From: Pokkaliibacter sp046614695
GTDB lineage: Bacteria > Pseudomonadota > Gammaproteobacteria > Pseudomonadales > Balneatricaceae
Length of the DNA stretch: 64,000 nucleotides
Reading direction: 5' to 3'
Assembly (NCBI RefSeq): GCF_046614695.1
Contig: NZ_JBKKHQ010000007.1
Location: forward strand, 124,001 to 188,000
Part shown: positions 25,952-34,839 of the stretch, in pieces
How the letters are laid out: each line of letters opens with the position of its first letter
Position numbering within the stretch: position 1 is the stretch's first letter
The notes under the pieces: generated by a model
The model's database searches: none
Told to the model about the DNA's origin: nothing
What the model saw: only the letters and a program-made list of their open reading frames with translations
Position numbers and translations under genes: made by a program

Positions 25952-26740
25952 GTGATGAAGCGAGTCATCTTTAACCAGAAAGGTGGGGTAGGTAAGTCAA
26001 GTATCACCGTTAATCTGGCTGCGGTTGCCGCGGCCTCTGGCAGAAAGGTCGCTGTTATTGATCTCGACCCTCAGGGCAATGCTTCCCAGTATTTACTTGG
26101 TCCGGACTGGGTAAGTGCTGAAGGCGAAAGCATCTATGACTTTTTCGAGTCGACATTGAGCTTTCGTCTACATCCTCCGGGTTTGGATACGGCATTACAG
26201 TCGACTCCTTATGACAATCTTTATGTTGTTCCCGCTCATCCTGAGCTTCCAGCGCTGCATGCCAAGCTGGAAGCCAAGCACAAAATCTACAAGCTTAAAG
26301 AAGCACTTGATGCGTTAGAGGATATTGATGATGTGTTTATCGATACTCCGCCTGCGCTTAACTTCTTTAGCCTGTCTGCGCTGGTTGCAGCTGATAGCTG
26401 TCTTGTTCCGTTTGATTGCGATGAATTCGCTAAACAAGCTCTGTTGTCATTGGTGGAAACTTTGCAGGAGACTCAGGCGGATCATAATCCCGGGCTGATT
26501 CTTGAGGGGGTTGTGGTGAATCAGTTCTCGGCCAGAGCCAAGCTGCCGCAGCAAATCGTGGCCAGCCTTGAGGCGGAATCTATACCCGTCTGTGAAGTGC
26601 GGCTACCCAGCTCGGTGGTTATGCGTGAATCTCATCAGGCGCACCAGCCTTTAGTGCATTTTGCGCCTAAGCATAAGCTGACTGATGCGTTTCAGGCGCT
26701 ATGGCAGGGGTTAAATAGCGGAAGCGAAAGTGTTCGCTAA
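25952..26740 (+). CDS. ParA-family ATPase
   Basis: A 262-residue deviant Walker ATPase of the ParA/MinD superfamily. The Walker A is KGGVGKSS at residues 10-17, the A' motif is VIDLDPQGNAS near 36-46, and the Walker B is DVFIDTPPAL. There is no N-terminal DNA-binding extension, so it resembles the short ParAs used to position cellular cargoes. No ParB gene or parS site is nearby, which argues against the main chromosome-partition ParA. AGGA lies seven bases before GTG 25952 and ten before ATG 25955; either may be used. A terminator at 26755 ends the unit. Confidence 0.88.
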   Translation: MMKRVIFNQKGGVGKSSITVNLAAVAAASGRKVAVIDLDPQGNASQYLLGPDWVSAEGESIYDFFESTLSFRLHPPGLDTALQSTPYDNLYVVPAHPELPALHAKLEAKHKIYKLKEALDALEDIDDVFIDTPPALNFFSLSALVAADSCLVPFDCDEFAKQALLSLVETLQETQADHNPGLILEGVVVNQFSARAKLPQQIVASLEAESIPVCEVRLPSSVVMRESHQAHQPLVHFAPKHKLTDAFQALWQGLNSGSESVR

Positions 26741-26754
26741 AATACGCAGGCAAT

Positions 26755-26783
26755 AAAAAAAGCAGGCTTAAGCCTGCTTTTTT
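26755..26783. terminator. Bidirectional terminator between parA-type gene and ppa
   Basis: AAAAGCAGGC / GCCTGCTTTT with a TTAA loop has A and T tracts on both sides. It serves the convergent parA-like and ppa genes. Confidence 0.93.
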
Positions 26784-26798
26784 ATTGATCAAACCAGA

Positions 26799-27332
26799 TT
26801 ATTTGCTGGCTTCGTAGTTCTTCACGGACTGCTCAATGGCAGCACGTGCAGCAGCGGCATCAGCCCAGCCGTCGACCTTGACCCACTTGCCCTTGTCTAG
26901 GGTTTTGTAGTTTTCAAAGAAGTGCTGAATCTGCTGGCGCTGCAGTTCGGGCAGGTCGTTAATGTCCTGCACGTCTTTGTAGATAGGAGTCAGCTTGTCG
27001 TGAGGTACGGCAACCAGTTTGGCGTCCTGACCTGCTTCATCGCTCATGTTCAGAATACCAATCGCACGGCAGCGGATAACTGAACCAGGAACCACGGGAT
27101 AAGGAGTGACTACCAGAACGTCCAGGGGGTCGCCATCATCAGCCAGAGTGTTGTTGATGTAGCCATAGTTCGCTGGGTAGAACATGGGGGCAGCCATGAA
27201 GCGGTCAACGAACAGTGCGTCAGCGTCCTTGTCGATCTCATATTTGACCGGGCTGCTGTTGGCAGGGATTTCAATGATGACATAGATGTCGTTGGGCAGA
27301 TCCTTGCCTGCCGGTACATTTGCATAGCTCAT
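26799..27332 (-). CDS. ppa: Inorganic pyrophosphatase
   Basis: A 177-residue soluble family I pyrophosphatase that hydrolyses PPi released by biosynthesis. It shows IYVIIEIPANSSPVKYE, FYPANYGYINNTLADDGDPLDVLV, where the acidic DxDPxD cluster binds metal, and KAIG-type CRAIGILNMSDEAGQDAK. The length matches E. coli Ppa (176). AAGG lies nine bases before ATG 27332. It is monocistronic. Confidence 0.98.
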   Translation of the reverse strand: MSYANVPAGKDLPNDIYVIIEIPANSSPVKYEIDKDADALFVDRFMAAPMFYPANYGYINNTLADDGDPLDVLVVTPYPVVPGSVIRCRAIGILNMSDEAGQDAKLVAVPHDKLTPIYKDVQDINDLPELQRQQIQHFFENYKTLDKGKWVKVDGWADAAAARAAIEQSVKNYEASK

Positions 27333-27523
27333 CGGGACACGCCTTTTGCTAGGAGCATGGAGAAAGTGATTTACACGCTTGTAGTGGGCAGGGATTATAA
27401 AAGGGTGTGAGCAGGAAGACCAATAACCCTTGGTTCATAAACCGGCTTGTTCGTGGTTTCATCATTAATTTCTTCTTTTTTTGCTCTCGTGGCCGCTAAT
27501 CCTGCGGGAGAGGAAGCCTGGTT

Positions 27524-28435
27524 ATGTCTGTCTGGGTCAAAACCCTCATTCTCATCATTCTTGTTGTTGCTCTCGTTGCCATTGCTCTGACCTGGTTGGC
27601 GCGCTATCGCAAGCAATGGGCCATTCGCCAGCATGCGATGTCAACCTGGGCGCAGCACATGCCCGCGTTAGTGGATGCCCTTGATAGCCTTTATGACTCC
27701 ACCACGGATCAACGGCTAATCGATCCTTTTCGTCGCGCGCTGGAGCGAAGCTGCCAGTCTCTTAGACACTATTCCAAACTGGATGAAAGATTGGCACGCG
27801 AGGCTGAAGCAGTCTTGGCGTTGGAGACTCAAGACAAAGATGAATGGTTGCTGTTGGCAAAAGACTCGCTTCGTGAAGTGGAGTTTCATCAGGGGCGGTT
27901 TTCGGCGGGCATGAAAGCGCTGGTGGCTTTGGGCAAGACCGTCGATGTGGATACTGCCCTGATTGCTGGTATGAAAAAGGCCATTGTTCAGTTGCTCTCA
28001 CGCATGAGAGTTTCGACCCTGATTGCCATGGCGCAACATCTCGAGTTTGAGGGAACGGCTGCGCAGGCCGTGAATTGCTATCAGCAGGCTTTGCGAGAGT
28101 TGGGGCGCTGGCGCCACCCGGATGCTTTTTTGCGAAGACAGATGGCTACGGTGCGTGAATCCATTCACCGTTTGTCACCGGGTTGGACAGAAACCGGTGC
28201 TGATGAGTTGGAGGCTCCTTTTGATGATGAGGTCAAAGGGGCTGAGAACTCTGTCTCTGTGGATGCATCAGCTCTGTCAGAGCCAGTCGGGAAAAAATCA
28301 GCGCCTGTGACTTCGCAGCGTGAGGATCAGCCAGCAGGACAGAGCATGAAAGAGGTGCAAGCGGATCAGAGTCTCTCTCATCCTAAGACCTCTGCATTGA
28401 GTTTTAGTAAGGGAAAAGCTGAGCCACGGAATTAA
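27524..28435 (+). CDS. Membrane-anchored helical protein of unknown function
   Basis: A 303-residue protein that I do not recognise. It has one N-terminal TM segment (TLILIILVVALVAIALTWLA, residues 7-26) followed by basic residues, so the body is likely cytoplasmic. Residues 30-220 are strongly helical with TPR-like pairs (FEGTAAQAVNCYQQALRELGR). Residues 220-303 are a disordered Ser/Glu/Lys tail. It diverges from ppa and ends at a terminator shared with fbp. Confidence 0.75.
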   Translation: MSVWVKTLILIILVVALVAIALTWLARYRKQWAIRQHAMSTWAQHMPALVDALDSLYDSTTDQRLIDPFRRALERSCQSLRHYSKLDERLAREAEAVLALETQDKDEWLLLAKDSLREVEFHQGRFSAGMKALVALGKTVDVDTALIAGMKKAIVQLLSRMRVSTLIAMAQHLEFEGTAAQAVNCYQQALRELGRWRHPDAFLRRQMATVRESIHRLSPGWTETGADELEAPFDDEVKGAENSVSVDASALSEPVGKKSAPVTSQREDQPAGQSMKEVQADQSLSHPKTSALSFSKGKAEPRN

Positions 28436-28481
28436 TGCTGGCTGGGCTGTAGGTAAAGAGCCTCTGCGTTATTTGATCAAT

Positions 28482-28510
28482 AAAAAACCGGACTTGAGGT
28501 CCGGTTTTTT
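28482..28510. terminator. Bidirectional terminator before fbp
   Basis: The stem ACCGGAC / GTCCGGT with loop TTGAG has A6 before and T6 after. It lies between two convergent genes. Confidence 0.93.
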
Positions 28511-28524
28511 ATTGAGGCGGAAGG

Positions 28525-29508
28525 TCAGCCTTTGGCCGCTTCTGGCTGGTGATACGTCAGGGCATTTTCCACTTCGTGTTTGCTGCCCAGAATAACCGCC
28601 ACGCGCTCGTGAATCCCCTGTGGCTCGACATCCATGATATTGCGATGTGCATTGGTGCTCAGGCCACCTGCCTGCTCGACCAGCAGACTCATGGGATTGC
28701 CTTCATACATCAGACGCAGTTTGCCGGGTTTTTTAGGCTCGCGATAATCGAAGGGGTACATAAAGATACCGCCACGCGTCAGGATGCGATGCACTTCGGC
28801 CACCATGGAGGCAATCCAGCGCATGTTGTAACGCTTACTCAGTGGGCCTTCTTCGCCTTGCAACAGGTCATTGACGTAGTTTTGCATCGCCGGTTCCCAG
28901 AAGCGCTGGTTTGACATATTGATGGCGAACTCTTTGGTTTCGGTTGGGATCTGTACGTATTCGCGGGTCAGGAAAAAGTCGCCGGTATTGGCAAGGGTGA
29001 AAATGTGCGTGCCTTTACCGGTACTCAATACCAGCAGGTTGGATGGGCCATAGAGGACATACCCTGCAGCAACCTGGCGGCGGCCTGACTGCAGAAAAGC
29101 TGACTCATCGCCACCATCACAGCCTTCAGGGGCTCGCAGAATAGAGAAAATGGTACCCACGGAGACGTTAACATCAATGTTGGATGAGCCATCCAGCGGG
29201 TCAAAGGTCACCAGATATTTGCCATCCGGATTGCCAGCGACCGGAAAATCCTCTTCTTCAGAAGCCAGGCCTTTCACCAGACTGCAACTCAGCAGATTGC
29301 GCTTTAGCAAGTCGTTAGAAAGTACATCCAGTTTTTTCTGCGTTTCGCCCTGCACATTTTCAGCGCCTGCAGAGCCCAGAATGCCGGCAAGAGCCCCCTG
29401 TTTCAGCAGATAAGCAATTTCTTTGCATGCAACCAGAAGGGTATCAATCAGTTCGATCAACTCGGGAGAAGTCTGTTGTTCACGAAGAAACTGATGCAGC
29501 CTTTTCAT
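28525..29508 (-). CDS. fbp: Class 1 fructose-1,6-bisphosphatase
   Basis: A 327-residue gluconeogenic phosphatase that converts fructose-1,6-bisphosphate to fructose-6-phosphate. It shows the metal-binding EEEDFP and VTFDPLDGSSNIDVNVSVG motifs, YVLYGPSNLLV, and the substrate site GGIFMYPFDYREPKKPGKLRL (read in part). The length is normal for the class 1 enzyme. It is divergent from mpl. Confidence 0.98.
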   Translation of the reverse strand: MKRLHQFLREQQTSPELIELIDTLLVACKEIAYLLKQGALAGILGSAGAENVQGETQKKLDVLSNDLLKRNLLSCSLVKGLASEEEDFPVAGNPDGKYLVTFDPLDGSSNIDVNVSVGTIFSILRAPEGCDGGDESAFLQSGRRQVAAGYVLYGPSNLLVLSTGKGTHIFTLANTGDFFLTREYVQIPTETKEFAINMSNQRFWEPAMQNYVNDLLQGEEGPLSKRYNMRWIASMVAEVHRILTRGGIFMYPFDYREPKKPGKLRLMYEGNPMSLLVEQAGGLSTNAHRNIMDVEPQGIHERVAVILGSKHEVENALTYHQPEAAKG

Positions 29509-29628
29509 CCTTAGAGTTCCTTGTCCGGCCTGAGTAAGGCACTATTATGCGTTCGAGCACGGGTATGATGGGGTGCCTATCATACGGTAATGCCGTCGAT
29601 TAATCATGTTATACCAAGGAAGATTTCC

Positions 29629-31059
29629 ATGGCGGACTTCATCCCCGCACCGCAAGAACAGCGGGCTTCAGCCCCTCGGCATCTGCATATTCTCGGTATC
29701 TGCGGCACCTTTATGGGTAGTCTGGCGGTTCTTGCCCGCGCTTTGGGTTACAAAGTGAGCGGCAGTGATGCCAATGTGTATCCGCCCATGAGTACGCAGC
29801 TTCAGGAAGCCGGTATTGATCTCTGTGAAGGTTACCTGCCTGAGAATATTGCTGAGGATGTGGATCTGGTCATCATTGGGAATGCCCTTTCTCGTGGCAA
29901 CCCCGCTGTTGAGTATGTTCTGGATAAAGGCATCAGCTATGTCAGCGGGCCGCAATGGCTGGCAGATCATGTATTGCCGGGGCGTTGGGTACTGGCGGTA
30001 TCAGGCACTCATGGGAAGACCACTACCTCTGCCATGCTGGCCTGGATTCTCGATTACGCCGGTATGGCGCCTGGTTTTCTCATCGGTGGTGTGCCTGGCA
30101 ACTTTCCACAGTCCGCGCGATTGGGAGAGACGCCTTTTTTTGTGATCGAGGCTGATGAGTACGACAGTGCCTTTTTTGATAAGCGCTCGAAGTTTGTTCA
30201 TTACCGTCCGCGTACGTTGATCATGAACAATCTTGAGTTTGATCATGCTGATATCTTCGCGGATCTGGCGGCTATTCAGACCCAGTTTCACCATCTGGTG
30301 CGAACCGTTCCGGCCTCAGGCCGCTTAATCAGCCCAGCTGGTGATGCTGCGCTGGATCAGGTGTTGGCACGGGGTTGCTGGAGTGAGCATGAATACGCCT
30401 GTACGACTGGACAGGAAGCGGTGTGGCATGTCGAGCCTCGTGCTCCGGATGGCTCAGATTTTACGATTTTTTATCACAGTGAGCCGCAAGGTCATGTGCA
30501 GTGGGCGCTGACTGGTGAGCATAATATGCACAATGCATTGCATGCCATCGCTGCAGCTCATCACGTGGGCGTGGTTCCTTCTGTGGCTATTGAAGCGCTT
30601 TGTGCGTTTACTGCGCCGAAGCGTCGCATGGAGCTTAAGGGCACTCCCGGTGGTGTCAGTGTCTATGATGATTTCGCCCATCATCCCACCGCGATACGTC
30701 TGACCCTTGAGGGCCTGCGCAAGCGAGTGGGGGATTCCCCGATTGTTGCTCTGATTGAGCCTCGCTCCAATACCATGCGTTTGGGCACGCACAAGGCGCA
30801 GTTGGCGGAGTCTGTAGCCTGTGCAAATCAGGTTTTCTGGTATCAGCCGCCGGGGCTGGATTGGTCATTGCTGGATGTCATTGAGCAAGGACAGGGGAAG
30901 TCGACACTGGCAACAGATATTGATGCGCTGGTTGAGCAGGTGGCGAGAAGCGTTTCCCCGGATACCCATGTTGTCATCATGAGTAACGGTGGGTTTGCCG
31001 GTATTCATAACAAGTTACTGCTGGCGCTGGATGCTCGCTTTGGGCAGGAGAAACTCTGA
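29629..31059 (+). CDS. mpl: UDP-MurNAc:L-alanyl-gamma-D-glutamyl-meso-DAP ligase
   Basis: Mpl re-attaches the recycled murein tripeptide to UDP-MurNAc. The 476-residue product has HILGICGTFMGSLAVLARALG, the Mur ligase ATP loop AVSGTHGKTTTSAMLAW, the metal-binding FVIEADEYDSAFFDKRSKFVHY (read in part) and the C-terminal YDDFAHHPTAIR. ATG 29629 has AAGGAAG upstream and begins at the family start; an ATG 13 codons earlier has no such site. It ends overlapping ubiX by one base. Confidence 0.96.
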   Translation: MADFIPAPQEQRASAPRHLHILGICGTFMGSLAVLARALGYKVSGSDANVYPPMSTQLQEAGIDLCEGYLPENIAEDVDLVIIGNALSRGNPAVEYVLDKGISYVSGPQWLADHVLPGRWVLAVSGTHGKTTTSAMLAWILDYAGMAPGFLIGGVPGNFPQSARLGETPFFVIEADEYDSAFFDKRSKFVHYRPRTLIMNNLEFDHADIFADLAAIQTQFHHLVRTVPASGRLISPAGDAALDQVLARGCWSEHEYACTTGQEAVWHVEPRAPDGSDFTIFYHSEPQGHVQWALTGEHNMHNALHAIAAAHHVGVVPSVAIEALCAFTAPKRRMELKGTPGGVSVYDDFAHHPTAIRLTLEGLRKRVGDSPIVALIEPRSNTMRLGTHKAQLAESVACANQVFWYQPPGLDWSLLDVIEQGQGKSTLATDIDALVEQVARSVSPDTHVVIMSNGGFAGIHNKLLLALDARFGQEKL

Positions 31060-31682
31060 TGTGGCAGGCTGATCCACCCATTGTCACTCTTGCCTTTACC
31101 GGGGCATCGGGTCTTCAGTACGGACTTCGTTTGCTGGAGTGTTTAGTAGCCGCCAATAAACGCGTCTATGTGATGATTTCCAAAGCGGCACAGGTCGTTG
31201 CCGCTACCGAGACCGACTGGCAGTTGCCGGGGCAAAGTGATGCGCTGGAGAAGTATTTGACCGAAAGGCTTCAGGCTAAACCTGAACAGATTCGGGTGTT
31301 TTCACGAGAGCAATGGATGGCGCCTGTGGCCTCTGGCTCGGGGGCTCCCTCAGCGATGGTGGTCTGTCCTTGTAGTACCGGAACACTGTCTGCGATTGCG
31401 ACGGGGGCCAGCAATAATCTTATTGAGCGTGCGGCGGATGTGGCACTGAAAGAGCGTCGCCAGCTAATACTTGTGCCTCGTGAAAGCCCTTACTCGGCGA
31501 TTCATTTGGAGCATATGTTGGCTCTGACGCGAATGGGGGCGATAATTCTGCCTGCAAGTCCCGGGTTTTATCACAAGCCTGAGCGTATTGAGGATCTCAT
31601 CGACTTCATAGTGGCGAGAATCCTTTCTCAACTGGGTGTCGCGCAGGACCTGATGCCTGCCTGGGGTGCAAACATTTCTTGA
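31059..31682 (+). CDS. ubiX: Flavin prenyltransferase UbiX
   Basis: UbiX makes prenylated FMN, the cofactor of the UbiD decarboxylase in ubiquinone synthesis. The 207-residue product has the flavoprotein loop AFTGASGLQYGLRLLE, the VCPCSTGTLSAIATGASNNLIERAADV core and LVPRESPYSAIHLEHM. Its ATG shares a base with the mpl stop (TGATG), so translation should be coupled. The mpl-ubiX pair is common in Pseudomonas and relatives. Confidence 0.96.
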   Translation: MWQADPPIVTLAFTGASGLQYGLRLLECLVAANKRVYVMISKAAQVVAATETDWQLPGQSDALEKYLTERLQAKPEQIRVFSREQWMAPVASGSGAPSAMVVCPCSTGTLSAIATGASNNLIERAADVALKERRQLILVPRESPYSAIHLEHMLALTRMGAIILPASPGFYHKPERIEDLIDFIVARILSQLGVAQDLMPAWGANIS

Positions 31683-31754
31683 CAGGGGCTGGAAGATCGG
31701 ATGTTTCAACCCCAAGAAAGAAGGCAGACGAATACGGAAGTGAAGTGTATTACC

Positions 31755-32342
31755 ATGGAAAAACTGCCTATTTTTCCTCTGACAGTGACTGGTTTTCCCT
31801 ATGCCAGTCTCAACCTGCGTATTTTTGAACCTCGATATCTCCGCATGATCAGCGGCTGTATGAAAACAGGTCGACACTTCGTCATTACCCCGTTGTTGAG
31901 TGGTAATGAAGGCAGTCCTAGTGAGCAGGTGTTTGCTGATGTTGGATGTCTTGTGGCGATTGAGGATTTTCACGAGTTAAACGATGGCACCCTGGGTGTT
32001 GTTGTCCACGGTGAAGCGCGGGTCAGGATCGGAGAGCACTGGCAAGAAAAGGATGGTCTCTGGCATGGAGACATTACCCCTTGGCCGGAGGATGATGAAA
32101 TTCTGAGGCCTGAGTGGGAAGGGCTGGCTGAGCTGTTTCAGGCTATGTGTGCCAATCCTCTGATCTCGAAAGATTCGCCGGTACGCTGTCACAAGGCGCC
32201 AAGTGCCAATGTTTTGAGCTGGAAGTTAAGTAGTTGCTTGCCACTCTCTCCGGAATGCCAACTGGCCTTGCTTCAGGCGGAAAGTGCAGAAAAGCGCCTG
32301 TCGCTGATTCATCACTGGCTGGAAGGTGATATGGAAGGGTAG
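31755..32342 (+). CDS. LON-substrate-binding-domain protein
   Basis: A 195-residue protein made only of the Lon N-terminal substrate-binding fold (KLPIFPLTVTGFPYASLNLRIFEPRYLRM, read in part, and GVVVHGEARVRIGE). It has no ATPase or protease part, so it is a stand-alone LON domain of unknown role. ATG at 31755 begins the conserved domain. An in-frame ATG at 31701, with GGAAG seven bases upstream, would add 18 residues and is a real alternative. It follows ubiX on the same strand and may be the third gene of that unit. Confidence 0.85.
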   Translation: MEKLPIFPLTVTGFPYASLNLRIFEPRYLRMISGCMKTGRHFVITPLLSGNEGSPSEQVFADVGCLVAIEDFHELNDGTLGVVVHGEARVRIGEHWQEKDGLWHGDITPWPEDDEILRPEWEGLAELFQAMCANPLISKDSPVRCHKAPSANVLSWKLSSCLPLSPECQLALLQAESAEKRLSLIHHWLEGDMEG

Positions 32343-32553
32343 CCTGGTGCTGCCCTTTATTACTTTTCACTTCCCAAAGCTGCTTACTATTTTCTGCTTC
32401 TGTTCACTCTCATCGAGTGAATCCTTCCTTTTGTACATCCCATCTTGCTTTGTAACACGATAACGGATGGTGGGTGTTCCTCCCTCGGGCTATAATGCCC
32501 GGCTCAATGCAGCAAACCGCTGCCTTCGATCGATCCGCAGGAGACAGGTATCT

Positions 32554-33837
32554 ATGTCCGCGCAGACACAGATGCAGGCGTTAGACGTCGCGAAATATAT
32601 GCAGGAGCTGGGCAAGCAGGCGCGTGTTGCGTCTCGTGAAATTGCCCGTGCTGACACCATGCAGAAAAACGCTGCCTTGCTCGCCATGGCAGATGCGATT
32701 GAAAACGAGCGGCCTGCGCTGGTGGAGGCCAATCAGCGCGACCTGGACCGTGCCCGTGCAACGGGAATGGATGCCGCCATGCTGGATCGTCTTACGCTGA
32801 CAGAGGCGCGTATTGACTCCATGCTCGAAGGCTTGCGACAGGTCGCTGCGCTGGCGGATCCTGTGGGTGAGATGACAGATTTTCGTTATCGCCCAAGTGG
32901 AATCCAGATTGGCAAGATGCGGGTGCCGCTGGGTGTGGTCGGTATCATTTATGAGTCTCGCCCGAATGTGACGGTTGAAGCGGCGAGCCTTTGTCTTAAG
33001 TCCGGTAATGCAGCGATTCTGCGTGGTGGTTCTGAGGCGATTGAAGCAAACCGTGCACTGGCAGGCTGTATTGCCAAAGGGCTGGAAGCGGCTGGACTGG
33101 ATCAAAATATCATTCAGATCGTTGAGACGACCGACCGTGAAGCGGTCGGGCATTTGATTACCATGGCCGAGTACGTCGATGTGATTGTACCCCGGGGTGG
33201 AAAAGGCCTGATTGAGCGTATCAGTCGCGATGCGCGAGTGCCGGTCATCAAGCATCTTGATGGTATTTGCCATGTATATATCGATGATGATGCTGACCTC
33301 GATAAAGCAGAGCGTATTGCAGTCAATGCCAAGACTCATCGCTATGGCACCTGCAACACCATGGAAACCTTGCTGGTTGCACAAAGTGTGGCAGCGAGTA
33401 TCCTGCCACGCTTACAGCAAGCGTATGCGCCTTTTGAGGTGGAGCTTCGCGGCTGTGAGAAAACGTGCGAGTTGCTAACCGGCATTACTTTGGCGACAGA
33501 AGCTGACTGGTCCACCGAGTATCTGGCGCCCATCTTGTCGATCAAAATCGTCAGTGGACTGGATGAGGCCATTGAGCACATCAATACCTTCAGCTCGCAG
33601 CATACGGACAGTATCATCAGCGAAAATTACACCAAGGCACGTCGCTTCCTGCGTGAGGTGGACTCAGCATCGGTGATGGTGAACGCATCGACACGTTTTG
33701 CTGATGGCTTCGAGTATGGTCTTGGGGCTGAGATCGGGATTTCCACGGACAAAATTCATGCCCGTGGCCCTGTGGGTCTGGAAGGTCTGACTTCACAGAA
33801 ATATGTTGTGCTGGGAGATGGCCATATCCGTGCCTGA
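32554..33837 (+). CDS. proA: Gamma-glutamyl phosphate reductase
   Basis: ProA reduces gamma-glutamyl phosphate to glutamate semialdehyde in proline synthesis. The 427-residue product shows the aldehyde dehydrogenase fold with PLGVVGIIYESRPNVTVEA, NAAILRGGSEA, the catalytic cysteine in THRYGTCNTMETLLV, and the C-terminal VNASTRFADGFEYGLGAEIGIS (read in part). ATG 32554 with AGGAGA upstream is used although the frame is open 29 codons earlier. A TATAAT at 32491-32496 may be its -10. It overlaps nadD, and proB is not in the window. Confidence 0.97.
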   Translation: MSAQTQMQALDVAKYMQELGKQARVASREIARADTMQKNAALLAMADAIENERPALVEANQRDLDRARATGMDAAMLDRLTLTEARIDSMLEGLRQVAALADPVGEMTDFRYRPSGIQIGKMRVPLGVVGIIYESRPNVTVEAASLCLKSGNAAILRGGSEAIEANRALAGCIAKGLEAAGLDQNIIQIVETTDREAVGHLITMAEYVDVIVPRGGKGLIERISRDARVPVIKHLDGICHVYIDDDADLDKAERIAVNAKTHRYGTCNTMETLLVAQSVAASILPRLQQAYAPFEVELRGCEKTCELLTGITLATEADWSTEYLAPILSIKIVSGLDEAIEHINTFSSQHTDSIISENYTKARRFLREVDSASVMVNASTRFADGFEYGLGAEIGISTDKIHARGPVGLEGLTSQKYVVLGDGHIRA

Positions 33838-34501
33838 CTCCACACCACTGGTGCTGCTGGGCGGCACTTTTGACCCAGTGCATGCCGGGCATTTGCGACT
33901 GGCGATGGAAATTGCAGATGCGCTGCCTGATGCGGCAATTCGGCTTTTGCCCTGTCAGTTGCCGGTTCACAAGGCGGCCGCAGGCGCCAGTGTCGAACAG
34001 CGACTGGCCATGCTTGAGCATGCCATTGCCGATGAGCCTCGGCTCAACATTGATACGCAGGAGCTGGATCGGGACACGCCGAGCTATACCATCCTCACCC
34101 TTGAGGCAACTCGTCAGCGCATCGGCTGTGAGCGACCACTTTTCTGGGTCATAGGCATGGACAGCCTGGTGAATCTGCCCTCGTGGCAACGCTGGCAAGA
34201 AATGACAGACTTTTGTCACTTGCTAGTCATCGCTCGTCCAGGTTGGCATTGGCCTGAGTCAGGCGAAGCGGCGGACTGGCTTAAGCATCACGGCGTTTCA
34301 GAGCTGAGTGATGGCTTTAGCGACAGTCACGGACAAATTTTGACGCTGACCATGCCTACGTTGCAGGTCAGCGCAACCTACATCAGACAGCTGATCGGAC
34401 AGGGGCGCTCTCCGCGCTACTTGATCCCGGACAGCGTCTGGAACTTTATTCAGCAACAGCAGTTGTATGCTGGTGCGCACCAAGGTGTTCAAGAGAAATA
34501 A
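33818..34501 (+). CDS. nadD: Nicotinate-nucleotide adenylyltransferase
   Basis: NadD adenylates nicotinate mononucleotide in NAD synthesis. The 227-residue product has the nucleotidyltransferase signature GGTFDPVHAGHLRL, LPCQLPVHK and the C-terminal STYIR-type motif VSATYIRQLIGQG. The start is uncertain: ATG 33818 has GGGAG directly against it, GTG 33830 has the same GGGAG at 12 bases, and ATG 33803 has none. I use 33818. It overlaps the end of proA and shares a base with rsfS, a common gammaproteobacterial order. Confidence 0.95.
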   Translation: MAISVPDSTPLVLLGGTFDPVHAGHLRLAMEIADALPDAAIRLLPCQLPVHKAAAGASVEQRLAMLEHAIADEPRLNIDTQELDRDTPSYTILTLEATRQRIGCERPLFWVIGMDSLVNLPSWQRWQEMTDFCHLLVIARPGWHWPESGEAADWLKHHGVSELSDGFSDSHGQILTLTMPTLQVSATYIRQLIGQGRSPRYLIPDSVWNFIQQQQLYAGAHQGVQEK

Positions 34502-34839
34502 TGGAAACGCAAAACTTACTGACCGAAATTGATGGCCTGCTGGCCGATATGAAAGCTAAAGACGTTCAGGTACTGGATGTTCGTGGCCTTTCCAGTGTTA
34601 CCGACTACATGGTTATTGCTTCAGCCACATCTACTCGCCACGTTAAAGCGGTGGCAGATCATCTGACTGAACAGATGAAGCGTCGTGGCACGCAGCCCTT
34701 GGGTGTGGAAGGTCAGGAAGCCTCAGAGTGGGTGCTGGTTGACCTGGGCGATGTGGTTGTTCACGTTATGCAGCCTCAGGCTCGTGCTTTTTATGATCTT
34801 GAGCGTCTCTGGGCTCGTCCAGAAGGTGCTGTCCAGTAA
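34501..34839 (+). CDS. rsfS: Ribosome silencing factor RsfS
   Basis: A 112-residue protein that binds ribosomal protein L14 and blocks subunit joining in starvation. It shows the family block DVQVLDVRGLSSVTDYMVIASATSTRH (read in part) and VEGQEASEWVLVDLGDVVVHVM. Its ATG overlaps the nadD stop (TAATG) and its stop overlaps rlmH in the same way, so the three are translated as a coupled set. Confidence 0.97.
   Translation: METQNLLTEIDGLLADMKAKDVQVLDVRGLSSVTDYMVIASATSTRHVKAVADHLTEQMKRRGTQPLGVEGQEASEWVLVDLGDVVVHVMQPQARAFYDLERLWARPEGAVQ

Noticed and set aside
25952..26740. Chromosome or plasmid partition locus
   Set aside because: Only a ParA-type ATPase is present; no ParB gene or parS-like repeat lies nearby.
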